Positions 9,172-17,239 of a DNA stretch of 64,000 nt are shown here, one piece after another. The position numbers and the translations under genes are program-made. The stretch is from Rhodospirillum sp047263945 (lineage in GTDB: Bacteria > Pseudomonadota > Alphaproteobacteria > Rhodospirillales > Rhodospirillaceae), in contig NZ_JBLAVB010000010.1 of NCBI RefSeq assembly GCF_047263945.1, positions 62,001 through 126,000 on the forward strand, given 5' to 3'. The notes under the pieces are model-generated. The model searched no databases and was not told the DNA's origin. It was given only the letters and a program-made list of their open reading frames with translations. Positions within the stretch are counted from its first letter, which is position 1; each line of letters begins with the position of its first letter.

Positions 9172-10626
9172 CTACCAAGCACCATGCCGAGTAAAAACGG
9201 TTTTGACCGTCCGAAACAGGATGACAAGGTCGATCCATGGCGACCAGTTTTTCACGTACCATACGTTCAGTTGAACCCTTCGATCGTAATCCAGCCCAGA
9301 CCGCCCCTGAACCTGCCAAAGACCACTCAACCCCGGTTTCGTCGCCAGATAAAAGGGAAGGTCTCGACCGAACAGATCCAACTCTTCCGCACACACGGGC
9401 CGAGGACCGATCAGACTCATCTCCCCACGAAGGACATTTAACAATTGCGGCAACTCATCGAGACTGGAGGCACGCAGAAAGCGACCGATAGGGGTGACAC
9501 GAGGATCCTGGCGCAGCTTCCAAGTCTGCGCCCATTCCTGGGCTGCGACGGGGTCTGAGGCCAAAAGCTCTGCCAACATCCGGTCCGCGTTTGGCACCAT
9601 CGTTCGAAACTTGAAACAGGGGAACACCTTGCCGTTACGTCCCACGCGAGGCTGGGAATAAAGGACATGCCCGCCGCGCAAGGCGATAAGCACACCAACA
9701 CAAAGGGCCACGGGCAGCGTCAGGACAAGAAAAACCAAGCCACATCCATAATCCATTACGGTCTTCACCAACTGCCCCACGGGGCGGGACAAGGCACTTT
9801 GCCCAGATAACATCAAAATATCGTGCCCGACTGCATGCTGAACTTCCACACGAATAACTGGCAACCCATCCAGAGAGCGCAGAGCAATAAAGGGAACCGC
9901 CTCCAGGGCGATCAGGGCGACAAGACCTTCTTCCCCCTCCCCTTCATCCAGGGCCAAAACCACCGTATCGGCACCATGGCGCTTGACAAGCTCCCGCCAG
10001 GAGCCCTTCCAGGCTTTGGTCAATTCCTTCCGTGAAAGAACTTGCTGGATACGATAAGCACGCCCCCCCTCCTCACCAAGCAGATCCAACGCCTCTCCCA
10101 AGCGCTTACCTTCGCCGATGACGAGGACAGGTATAGCCCAAACCCCCATCCGCACAAGCAGTAAGCGCGCCAGGCGTCGGAACACAAAAATTAAGGGAAC
10201 CGCCAACATCCAGGTTCCAGCAGCCCAGATCCTGGAAAAGTCAACTTTCAATGCAAAATGAAGGAATCCATCCAATAAAAGAGTAAGAAAACATCCAACG
10301 GTAATAGCTTGCACTTCTTCCCATATTGGTCTCCGCAAAGACCGAGACCCGCGCAAATGAAGCCATAACAAAAGAGAACATCCAAAAATTAATATTTGCG
10401 GAGCTCGCTGAACACCCTCTTCTATCAAAAATTGGCCGAGGGTTCTTCCGCTTTGATATTCGCTGAATTCAACCACGAAAATCGCCGACACAACCGTAGC
10501 CATGAGCAAGGCAAGGGAATCACCCAAAATAACAACCATTGATCGAATGAACCCATGCCTGGGCGAACTCGCATCCTTCTCCCGTTCCAGATCGGCCGAA
10601 GCGGGTGTATTGTTTTTTTGTGGCAA
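9172..10626 (-). CDS. Undecaprenyl-phosphate sugar phosphotransferase (polyprenyl glycosylphosphotransferase)
   Basis: 484 aa with four or five N-terminal transmembrane segments, a central soluble region, a further membrane helix near residue 285 (VMDYGCGLVFLVLTLPVALC), and a C-terminal bacterial sugar transferase domain. Family motifs: GRNGKVFPCFKFRTMVPNAD, SLDELPQLLNVLRGEMSLIG then PRPV, and LATKPGLSGLWQVQGRS. It would transfer a sugar-1-phosphate to undecaprenyl phosphate and start repeat-unit synthesis. The chosen start is a TTG at 10626. It leads a minus-strand run with the flippase and polymerase; the specific sugar cannot be told. Confidence 0.9.
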   Translation of the reverse strand: MPQKNNTPASADLEREKDASSPRHGFIRSMVVILGDSLALLMATVVSAIFVVEFSEYQSGRTLGQFLIEEGVQRAPQILIFGCSLLLWLHLRGSRSLRRPIWEEVQAITVGCFLTLLLDGFLHFALKVDFSRIWAAGTWMLAVPLIFVFRRLARLLLVRMGVWAIPVLVIGEGKRLGEALDLLGEEGGRAYRIQQVLSRKELTKAWKGSWRELVKRHGADTVVLALDEGEGEEGLVALIALEAVPFIALRSLDGLPVIRVEVQHAVGHDILMLSGQSALSRPVGQLVKTVMDYGCGLVFLVLTLPVALCVGVLIALRGGHVLYSQPRVGRNGKVFPCFKFRTMVPNADRMLAELLASDPVAAQEWAQTWKLRQDPRVTPIGRFLRASSLDELPQLLNVLRGEMSLIGPRPVCAEELDLFGRDLPFYLATKPGLSGLWQVQGRSGLDYDRRVQLNVWYVKNWSPWIDLVILFRTVKTVFTRHGAW

Positions 10627-10857
10627 GGGACACTCTTTGCTGACAACTTTTTACAAACTCAACCAATTAGATGAATCGGAGCATAGCAAAGTCCGTGTTT
10701 TCAGACAATTGTCCTGAAAGCCATACTATCACAACGAAAATCCCCAAATACCCTGAGTTCACCACTCACATCAAACCCCCTTGGGATCGGCAAGGGAGAG
10801 GCCCCAAACAGCCCCCCTTCTGGCCAAAGCGGCAAACACGGAGACCACCCACCTGTC

Positions 10858-12315
10858 ATGACGATCAAGGCACATTCCCACCTTTTCCCGGCCCTCATGA
10901 CCCTTGTCGTGCTAGCTCCCTTACCCCTGGCTAGCCAACGCCCCTTGGCTTGGACAATGCTCGCCTTGGTCACGGGACTTCTGGTCTGCGCATGGGCCGT
11001 ATCAATTCTTTTGGATCGGAACACGCCAGCCATGCAAGGGAATCTCCCATGGGCTGCGGCCCTCATGGTTGTCTTTGTGCTGCTCTGGGCAGCCTTCCAA
11101 ACAATGGGCATCTCGCCAGAATCCTGGCACCACCCCCTTTGGAACGAGCGATTGGCCGGAGGTCTGCCCGCCGATCTCGTGTCCCGAACGAACGGGACGA
11201 TTTCATTGGATCCCGCCAGAACCACAACGGCAATCATGCGCCTTCTGACATTTTCCGCCGTCTTCTGGCTTTCTTTGCAAATCTGCCGGGATCGACGCCG
11301 AGCCAAACGAGCCCTGGTAATCATCGCTCTCATGTCGACTTTTTACGCCACCTATGGGCTCATCGTCTATTTCCTCGACATTGACAAGGTTCTCTGGATA
11401 GACAAATGGGCCTATGGAACAGACCTTACCTCAACCTTCGTCAATCGGAATGCCTACGGTGCCTTCGCGGGGATAGGCCTGCTTTGCTGCCTCGCCCTTT
11501 TTGTTCACGGAACCCGTGCTCGAGAGGAATGGCACCGATATGAAAAGGCTGAATCCCTGGCCACGCGTGCTTTTCCATTCCTGGGAATGAGTATGATCGT
11601 TGGCACGGCGCTGCTGCTCAGCCATTCCAGAGGTGCCCTTATTTCAACCGTCGCTGCCATCGCAGTCCTGGTATTTGCACTCCGCATTGGCGGGGTCATG
11701 AAGACACGGGGGACGGGCTGGATCTTTCTGCTTCCTCTGATTTTTGGTATCGGCCTCGTTTTGATCAGCGGCGATAGAACGGCCGAACGCTTTCTCTTCG
11801 TCGTCGAGGAGGGTCAAGACCGCGCCAGCCTTTACTCCCAAGTCCTTACGGCTATCGGCGACGCGCCCTGGACAGGTTTTGGATTGGGGGCTTTTGAACC
11901 CGCATTCCACTTATATCAAAATGAAGACCTCCTGGATTCTAAGATCTTTGACTTCGCCCATGGCGTCCAGCTGGAGTTCGCCATGGACCTGGGACTTCCC
12001 TTTGCCGCACTTTTTCTTCTGGCGATCCTTATCCTATTGATCACCTGTGCCCGCGGTCTGCGCCGTCGCCGACGCGATCAGATTTTCCCCGCCGTAGCGC
12101 TGGCCACCGGCGTTCTTCTTGGCGTGCATGGACTGATGGATTTCAGTGCACAAATGCCCGCCGTTGCCATCCTATTCGCTCACCTTCTCGGGATTGGATA
12201 TGCCCAATCCTTCAATAGCGACAGGCGGGGAAGACAAAAGGATGGGGCAATCGATGGCCATACCAATGAAGAAAAACAGCCAACAGACCCCCCAACCTCC
12301 GCAATACTCCAATAG
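10858..12315 (+). CDS. O-antigen ligase-like membrane protein (WaaL/Wzy_C family)
   Basis: 485-aa polytopic membrane protein. The conserved O-antigen ligase/polymerase region is visible: LTSTFVNRNAYGAFAGIGLL near residue 190, HSRGALIS near 255, and GFGLGAFEPAFHLYQ followed by DFAHGVQLEFAMDLGLPFA near 340-375. The NRN, SRG and HG/E elements are the usual signatures. It probably joins finished glycan to its acceptor or acts as a second polymerase. It is divergent from the sugar transferase, across a 231-bp AT-rich intergenic region that should hold both promoters. The last 30 residues are polar. Confidence 0.8.
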   Translation: MTIKAHSHLFPALMTLVVLAPLPLASQRPLAWTMLALVTGLLVCAWAVSILLDRNTPAMQGNLPWAAALMVVFVLLWAAFQTMGISPESWHHPLWNERLAGGLPADLVSRTNGTISLDPARTTTAIMRLLTFSAVFWLSLQICRDRRRAKRALVIIALMSTFYATYGLIVYFLDIDKVLWIDKWAYGTDLTSTFVNRNAYGAFAGIGLLCCLALFVHGTRAREEWHRYEKAESLATRAFPFLGMSMIVGTALLLSHSRGALISTVAAIAVLVFALRIGGVMKTRGTGWIFLLPLIFGIGLVLISGDRTAERFLFVVEEGQDRASLYSQVLTAIGDAPWTGFGLGAFEPAFHLYQNEDLLDSKIFDFAHGVQLEFAMDLGLPFAALFLLAILILLITCARGLRRRRRDQIFPAVALATGVLLGVHGLMDFSAQMPAVAILFAHLLGIGYAQSFNSDRRGRQKDGAIDGHTNEEKQPTDPPTSAILQ

Positions 12316-12366
12316 AGCGGAATGAGGAAAAGCGGGCACCGGTTTTCCTCTCCACTCGATGCCCTA
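12313..12366 (-). repeat. Partial copy of the GAGCATCGAGTGGACCGG repeat
   Basis: Read on the minus strand it matches the right half of the repeats at 28369-28484 and 54203-54323 (GCATCGAGTGGA, GGAAAACCGGTGCCCGCTTT, TCCGCTCTA). It overlaps the stop codon of the ligase-like gene. Confidence 0.7.
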
Positions 12367-12391
12367 ACCACATGAGTCTAGATCAAATACT

Positions 12392-12420
12392 TAGAGTGAA
12401 GCTGGACCAGCTTCACTCTA
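12392..12420. repeat. Perfect palindrome, 14-bp arms
   Basis: TAGAGTGAAGCTGG, one central base, and the exact complement. The TAGAGTGAA arm is shared with 4228-4274. It lies in a 460-bp gene-free stretch (12316-12784) that is almost entirely repeats. Confidence 0.85.
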
Positions 12421-12530
12421 TTTATATGGATCTCGGAGCACTCTGGAGCAAATTCCGAGCAATCTGGAACAGATTGCGACGGGCGGAACGCACGCCGTAG
12501 GCGTGACGATTTGCTTCAATGTCAGAGGTT

Positions 12531-12572
12531 TAGAGCATGTCGCGTGAATCACATTTCACGCGACATGCTCTA
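12531..12572. repeat. 18-bp inverted repeat, TAGAGCATG arms
   Basis: TAGAGCATGTCGCGTGAA (12531-12548) is inverted at 12555-12572 with a 6-nt loop. The arm shares its TAGAGCAT start with the right end of the 28369 and 54203 repeats. Confidence 0.85.
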
Positions 12573-12597
12573 GAATATCGCGAAGATCAACCTCTAT

Positions 12598-12770
12598 TGT
12601 ACACGACAGTCAGTTCTTTTCAGTTACGGGGCTTTGCCCCGTCCCCCACTGGGGCCGAAAGGCCCCAGACCCCGGGCATTTATTCTCAAAAGAAAAATGG
12701 GGATTTGGGGGCATCTGCCCCCAAATGGGCTTGGGCAATCGCCCAAAAGATACCAAACACTGTCGTGTAC
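12598..12770. mobile_element. Mosaic hairpin element with 12-bp terminal inverted repeats, copy 1
   Basis: GTACACGACAGT at 12599-12610 is perfectly inverted at 12759-12770. Between them lie four modular hairpins: GGGGCTTTGCCCC, GGGGCCGAAAGGCCCC, TTTGGGGGCATCTGCCCCC and TTGGGCAATCGCCCAA. No coding capacity. The terminal repeats and small size suggest a non-autonomous (MITE-like) element. It lies just beyond the cysG stop codon and could also end that transcript. Related copies are at 26751, 30249 and 46851. Confidence 0.7.
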
Positions 12771-12784
12771 CGCGCGATCACGCT

Positions 12785-14263
12785 TTATCCGGTTTGAAAA
12801 CGACTCTGGTCACTCGACGCTGTCCAGGCGGGAGCAAAGGCCACAACCGCACCGACAATAAACAGGACCGGATGCCCATTCCGAGGATCACCCGTCCAAT
12901 GGGCAAGCTCTCCCACGGTACAAAACCTGCACTCTTGGTCCGGTGTACAGCCGCTCCAGACGACTGCCACGGGGGTAGTTGGGCCCAAGCCACCGGCCAT
13001 CAACCCCCGGGCAGCCTCGGCCACCTTTCGGCCCGCCATGTAGAGGCAAAGGGTGGTTTCCGGATCGGCCAAACCAGCCCAATCCCGGGCATCGTCTCCC
13101 TCCATCCCCTCGCCCAGGGCACCGGTCACCAGCCGCAGGGACCGGGCCACGCCCCGGTGGGTGAGTGGAATCCCCAGGGTCGCCGCCACGCCCAGCGCCG
13201 CAGTCGTGCCACCGACCACCCGGGGATGGATGCCATGGGCAATCAGGTGCTCCTGCTCCTCCCCACCCCGCCCGAAAATGAAGGGATCGCCTCCCTTCAG
13301 GCGCACCACCCGGACACCCCGGCGGGCATGGGTGACCATCAGGCGATTGATCATGTCCTGGGGCATGGCCGCCCCTCCGGCCCTCTTGCCCACGGAAATC
13401 AACCGGGCGTCCTTGCGGACCATGTCCAGGACCTCGCGAGACACCAGCGCATCGTGTAGCACCACATCGGCGGTGCGCAGGGCCTGGGCCGCTGCAAGGG
13501 ACAACAGCCCCGGATCCCCCGGACCGGCGCCGACCAACGCAACGTCGCCCGCCGGATCGGTGTCGGCGGTCCCGGCAAGGGCGGTCTCCACCTCCTCCGC
13601 CACCTGCGCCCCCATCTGCTCCTCCGTGCACCGCGCCAAGCGGTCCAAGCGGGCATCGGTCAGAAAGGAGTCCCAAAACCGCAGACGCGCCCGGCCCGTC
13701 GACAGGACCCGTTTCACCCCCTCCCGGCAAGCGGATAGGGCGCGGGCAAGGCGGCCCAACCCTGCGGGCAAGACGGACTCCACCCGCTGACGGACCAACT
13801 TTGCCAACGCCGGAGAGGCGCCGCCCGTGGAGATGGCCACCACCACCGGCGACCGGTCGATGATCGCGGGAACGATGAAATCACAGGCCGCCGGTCTGTC
13901 GATGGTGTTGACCAGCAGCCCCAAATCCGACGCCCGCGCCCCCAGAAACATGGAAGCCTCGGCATCGGCCCCATCATCAAAGGCGAGGCGACAGCCCCTC
14001 AGGCCGTCCAAAGTGGGACTGTCTCCCGCAAGAGCCACCTGCCCCGTCCTCACCAAGTCTCCCATCTCGGGTCCCAGTGTCCGGGCGAAGAGGCGCACCC
14101 GGGCACCGGCCCGACACAGAAGGCGGGCCTTGGCTGCAGCTCCGTCGGAGCCGCCCAGGATCACCACATCCTGGTGCGTGACGGACAGAAAGAGGGGCAG
14201 GTACTCCAGGCGGGCTTCCTGGTCCTGGGCTTTCCCGCCCTGGATGCTTAGGTCATTCCGCCG
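12785..14263 (-). CDS. cysG: Siroheme synthase CysG (bifunctional)
   Basis: Makes siroheme for the nitrite reductase encoded upstream. The N-terminal precorrin-2 dehydrogenase/ferrochelatase part opens with LEYLPLFLSV and a Rossmann motif VVILGGSDGAAAKARLL. The C-terminal uroporphyrinogen III methyltransferase part starts near residue 240 with VGAGPGDPGLLSLAAAQAL and contains RLKGGDPFIFGRGGEE and VVGGTTAALG. I chose the ATG at 14263, which overlaps the nasA stop by about 10 bp; an ATG at 14284 is in frame. The overlap makes this the last gene of the nirB-nirD-nasA-cysG operon. Confidence 0.93.
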   Translation of the reverse strand, partial: RRNDLSIQGGKAQDQEARLEYLPLFLSVTHQDVVILGGSDGAAAKARLLCRAGARVRLFARTLGPEMGDLVRTGQVALAGDSPTLDGLRGCRLAFDDGADAEASMFLGARASDLGLLVNTIDRPAACDFIVPAIIDRSPVVVAISTGGASPALAKLVRQRVESVLPAGLGRLARALSACREGVKRVLSTGRARLRFWDSFLTDARLDRLARCTEEQMGAQVAEEVETALAGTADTDPAGDVALVGAGPGDPGLLSLAAAQALRTADVVLHDALVSREVLDMVRKDARLISVGKRAGGAAMPQDMINRLMVTHARRGVRVVRLKGGDPFIFGRGGEEQEHLIAHGIHPRVVGGTTAALGVAATLGIPLTHRGVARSLRLVTGALGEGMEGDDARDWAGLADPETTLCLYMAGRKVAEAARGLMAGGLGPTTPVAVVWSGCTPDQECRFCTVGELAHWTGDPRNGHPVLFIVGAVVAFAPAWTASSDQSRFQTG

Positions 14264-16895
14264 CATGGTCGATGAGCTGCGCATTGTTCAGGATCTCCCC
14301 GATCTCGGCGCGGCAACTGCCGCAACCGGTGCCCGCCTGGGTCCGCGTGGCAATGGTGTCGACGGTGGCCGCGCCCTGGGCAATGGCCGCCTGAATGGTT
14401 TTTTCTCCGACCTGCATGCAGGAACAGAGGATCCGCCCCCGATCCACGACCGGTCCCGCCGGGCGTCCGGCGAGCAGGGCCGCCCTGTCGCCGCCCTCCA
14501 AAACCCGGTCCAGCCGGTCGGCGACCCAAGCCCGGTTCACGCCCTGGACAATCGGACCAAGGTAAAGAACCGCCTCCAACCGCCCCTCCTCCAGCCAAAC
14601 AGCCGAGAGGGTATTGCGGCGGATGTCCTCGAACCGAAGATCGGGTGCCCCTTGGGGCGTTCCCTGGGGCATCCCGGCATCCGGTCCCTGGGCCAGAGTC
14701 ACTAGGTCCCCCCGCTCCAGGGTCATGCGCGTCCAATGGACCGCGTCGCCTGGACGGATACGGGTCCGGGTGAACAGCAATCCCTCGCGCGCCGCTCCCA
14801 GGGGCGCCACGGCCACGGGGGAGAACTTGCTTTCCGGCTGCCCTGAGAACGGATCGGTGGTCCCGGCCATCAGACCGCAGACCACCCCGGCAGAGGAAAA
14901 CGCATCTGTCCAGTGGATGGGGAGGAAGACCTGTCCCCGGCCCTGCCCCTCGGTCACACGCACCCGCGCCGTCATCCGGCCCAGATCGTTGGAAACAACC
15001 GCCAACTCCCCCTCCCCCAGCCCATGGGCCAAAGCGTCCTCCGGATGGATATCGAGCGTCGGCTCGGACCGATGGGCCGCAAGGCGGGCCGACAGACCCG
15101 TGCGGGTCATGGTATGCCATTGGTCCCGATAGCGCCCCGTGTTGAGCACCAGGGGGAAGCGGTCGCAGGGCTTGCTTTTGGGCGCAATCCAGCGCACCGG
15201 ATGCAAGCGGGCGCGGCGATCCTGGGTGGGGAAGCCCCCTTCGGCGAACAGGCGCGCCGTCCCCTCAGGCGTAGCGCCTGTGATCGGCCATTGGACCGGC
15301 TCCAGGGCCTCATAGGCCGCCCGCGACAGGGAAGAGAGCCCCCCCAGATTGAACAGCCTGGCCCCCTCGTTCTCGAAAGCCGACAGGGCAGCATGCTCGG
15401 CAAAGATCTCCGCCGGATGGGCATAGTCGAAGGCCGCCCCATATCCCAAGGCGCGGGCCACGTCCCGGAGGGCGACCCAGTCGGCGCGGGCCTCCCCCGG
15501 TGCCGGAAGAAATCCCCGTTGGCGGGAGATCCGGCGTTCGGAATTGGTCACCGTCCCGTCCTTTTCCCCCCAGGCTGCGGCGGGCAGGAGGATATGGGCA
15601 TGGCGCGCCGTATCCGTATCGGCCACCACATCGGAAACAATCACCGTCGGACAGAAAGCCAAGGCCTCGCGTACCAGGGCGCTGTCGGGCAAACTCACCG
15701 CCGGATTGGTGGCCATGACCCACAGGGCCTTGATTCGGCCCGCCTTGACCGCATGGAACAAGTCGACAGCCTTCAGGCCATGACCCGCCCTCAGGGTGGG
15801 CGCGTCCCAGAAGCGGCGGAGGCGGTCGTGGTCCGCAGGATCATCCGGATTGAAGTGGGCGGCCAGTTGGTTGGCCAACCCGCCAACCTCCCGCCCGCCC
15901 ATGGCGTTGGGTTGCCCGGTGACGGAGAATGGCCCCATCCCCGGACGCCCAATCCGCCCCGTGGCAAGGTGCACATTCAGGATGGCCGTAACCTTGTCGC
16001 TGCCCGATGCCGATTGGTTCACCCCTTGGGAAAAGACGGTGACCACCTTTTCCGTTGCCGTGAACAAAGCCAGAAAGCGGTCCAGGTCGGAGAGGGAGAG
16101 GCCATGGGCCTCAGCGGCCTGGGGAGCGTCGTCCCGGGCCGCCGCAAGAGCCTCGTCCAGGCCCCCGGCATGGGCGTCAATCCACTCCAGGTCCAGGGCG
16201 TCCCCATCTGCCAAATGGAGCAAAAGGGTATTGAACAGGGCCACATCGCCACCGGGGCGAATGGCCAAGTGCAAATCGGCTCCCTCGCAGGTGTCCGTGC
16301 GCCGGGGATCGATGACCACCAGCTTGGCCCCCCGTCGCGCCGCCGCCTCCACCCGGCGATGGAGAATGGGGTGGCACCAGGCGAGGTTGGACCCCACCAG
16401 GACGATCAGTTCGGCTTCGTCCAAATCTTCGTAGGAGCCCGGAACCACATCCTCGCCAAAGGCCCGCCGGTGCCCGACCACGGTCGAGGCCATGCACAGG
16501 CGGGAGTTGGTGTCCACATGGGGGGTTCCAAGAAAGCCCTTGGCCAGCTTGTTGATCACATAATAGTCCTCGGTCAGCAACTGACCGGACAGATAGAAGG
16601 CCACGGATTCAGGCCCATGGGCCGCGATGGTCGCCCGCAGGCGGTCTGCGGTGGCGGTGATAGCCGTCTCCCAATCCGCCTCCCGACCATCGACCAGGGG
16701 CATGGTCAGACGCGGCCCGGGATCGAGCATATCGGCCAGCATGGCGCCCTTGGAACAGAGCTTTCCGAAGTTGGCCGGATGGTCCTTGTCCCCCTCGATG
16801 GTCCACCCCTTCGGCCCGGGCCGGGCGATCACGCCGCAGCCCACACCGCAATAGGGACAGGTGGTCTTTACAGCACCTTCCGCCGCGCTCCCCAT
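14253..16895 (-). CDS. nasA: Assimilatory nitrate reductase, catalytic subunit
   Basis: 880-aa cytoplasmic molybdopterin oxidoreductase reducing nitrate to nitrite. The N-terminal 4Fe-4S motif is TCPYCGVGCGVIARP with the fourth cysteine in GKLCSKG. The candidate molybdenum ligand cysteine is in NSRLCMASTVVG. Downstream are the MGD-binding regions (NPAVSLPDSALVREA, TGRYRDQWHTMTRTG), and the last 60 residues form a BFD-type 2Fe-2S domain (ILCSCMQVGEKTI, GTGCGSCRAEIGEIL), typical of the NasA subfamily that takes electrons from NADH via partner proteins or ferredoxin. The ATG at 16895 is used, because the upstream in-frame extension is out-of-frame nirD sequence. Only 4 bp separate it from the nirD stop. 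Confidence 0.96.
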   Translation of the reverse strand: MGSAAEGAVKTTCPYCGVGCGVIARPGPKGWTIEGDKDHPANFGKLCSKGAMLADMLDPGPRLTMPLVDGREADWETAITATADRLRATIAAHGPESVAFYLSGQLLTEDYYVINKLAKGFLGTPHVDTNSRLCMASTVVGHRRAFGEDVVPGSYEDLDEAELIVLVGSNLAWCHPILHRRVEAAARRGAKLVVIDPRRTDTCEGADLHLAIRPGGDVALFNTLLLHLADGDALDLEWIDAHAGGLDEALAAARDDAPQAAEAHGLSLSDLDRFLALFTATEKVVTVFSQGVNQSASGSDKVTAILNVHLATGRIGRPGMGPFSVTGQPNAMGGREVGGLANQLAAHFNPDDPADHDRLRRFWDAPTLRAGHGLKAVDLFHAVKAGRIKALWVMATNPAVSLPDSALVREALAFCPTVIVSDVVADTDTARHAHILLPAAAWGEKDGTVTNSERRISRQRGFLPAPGEARADWVALRDVARALGYGAAFDYAHPAEIFAEHAALSAFENEGARLFNLGGLSSLSRAAYEALEPVQWPITGATPEGTARLFAEGGFPTQDRRARLHPVRWIAPKSKPCDRFPLVLNTGRYRDQWHTMTRTGLSARLAAHRSEPTLDIHPEDALAHGLGEGELAVVSNDLGRMTARVRVTEGQGRGQVFLPIHWTDAFSSAGVVCGLMAGTTDPFSGQPESKFSPVAVAPLGAAREGLLFTRTRIRPGDAVHWTRMTLERGDLVTLAQGPDAGMPQGTPQGAPDLRFEDIRRNTLSAVWLEEGRLEAVLYLGPIVQGVNRAWVADRLDRVLEGGDRAALLAGRPAGPVVDRGRILCSCMQVGEKTIQAAIAQGAATVDTIATRTQAGTGCGSCRAEIGEILNNAQLIDHAAE

Positions 16896-16899
16896 TGGC

Positions 16900-17235
16900 C
16901 TATCCCCCAAAGCTTTGGGGCAGGCAGACCAGGACCCGGCCCCGGTCCACCCGTGCGGGAACATGGCCGGAACAGCCCTCATCGGGGCCGGTGGCCTCGG
17001 CGGTCGCCAAATCAATGACCCAGTTGTGCAAGGGACAGGTGACGGACGCCCCATGGACGATCCCCTGGGACAAGGGGCCGCCCTTGTGGGGACAGCGGTC
17101 AATCAGGGCGAAAATCTGGTCGTCATGGGTGCGGAAGACAGCCACGGGATCGGTGCCCCCCGTTATCACCCGGGATCCTTGCCGGGGGATGTCCTCCACG
17201 GCGGCCACGTCGGTCCATCTCAGGAATTGGTCCAT
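16900..17235 (-). CDS. nirD: Nitrite reductase small subunit NirD
   Basis: 111-aa Rieske-type subunit of the cytoplasmic NADH-dependent nitrite reductase. The two cluster-binding boxes are CPHKGGPLSQG (C-x-H) and CPLHNWVID (C-x2-H), 17 residues apart. The start ATG at 17235 (MDQFLRWTDV) lies 4 bp after the nirB stop, which implies translational coupling. Together with NirB it reduces nitrite to ammonium. Confidence 0.95.
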   Translation of the reverse strand: MDQFLRWTDVAAVEDIPRQGSRVITGGTDPVAVFRTHDDQIFALIDRCPHKGGPLSQGIVHGASVTCPLHNWVIDLATAEATGPDEGCSGHVPARVDRGRVLVCLPQSFGG

Positions 17236-17239
17236 GGTT

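Noticed and set aside
14913..17018. Very long open frame (about 700 codons) on the plus strand opposite nasA
   Set aside because: It is the antisense shadow of the high-GC nasA gene; composition is Gly/Arg/His/Gln-rich with no domain, and the minus-strand nitrate reductase is unmistakable.
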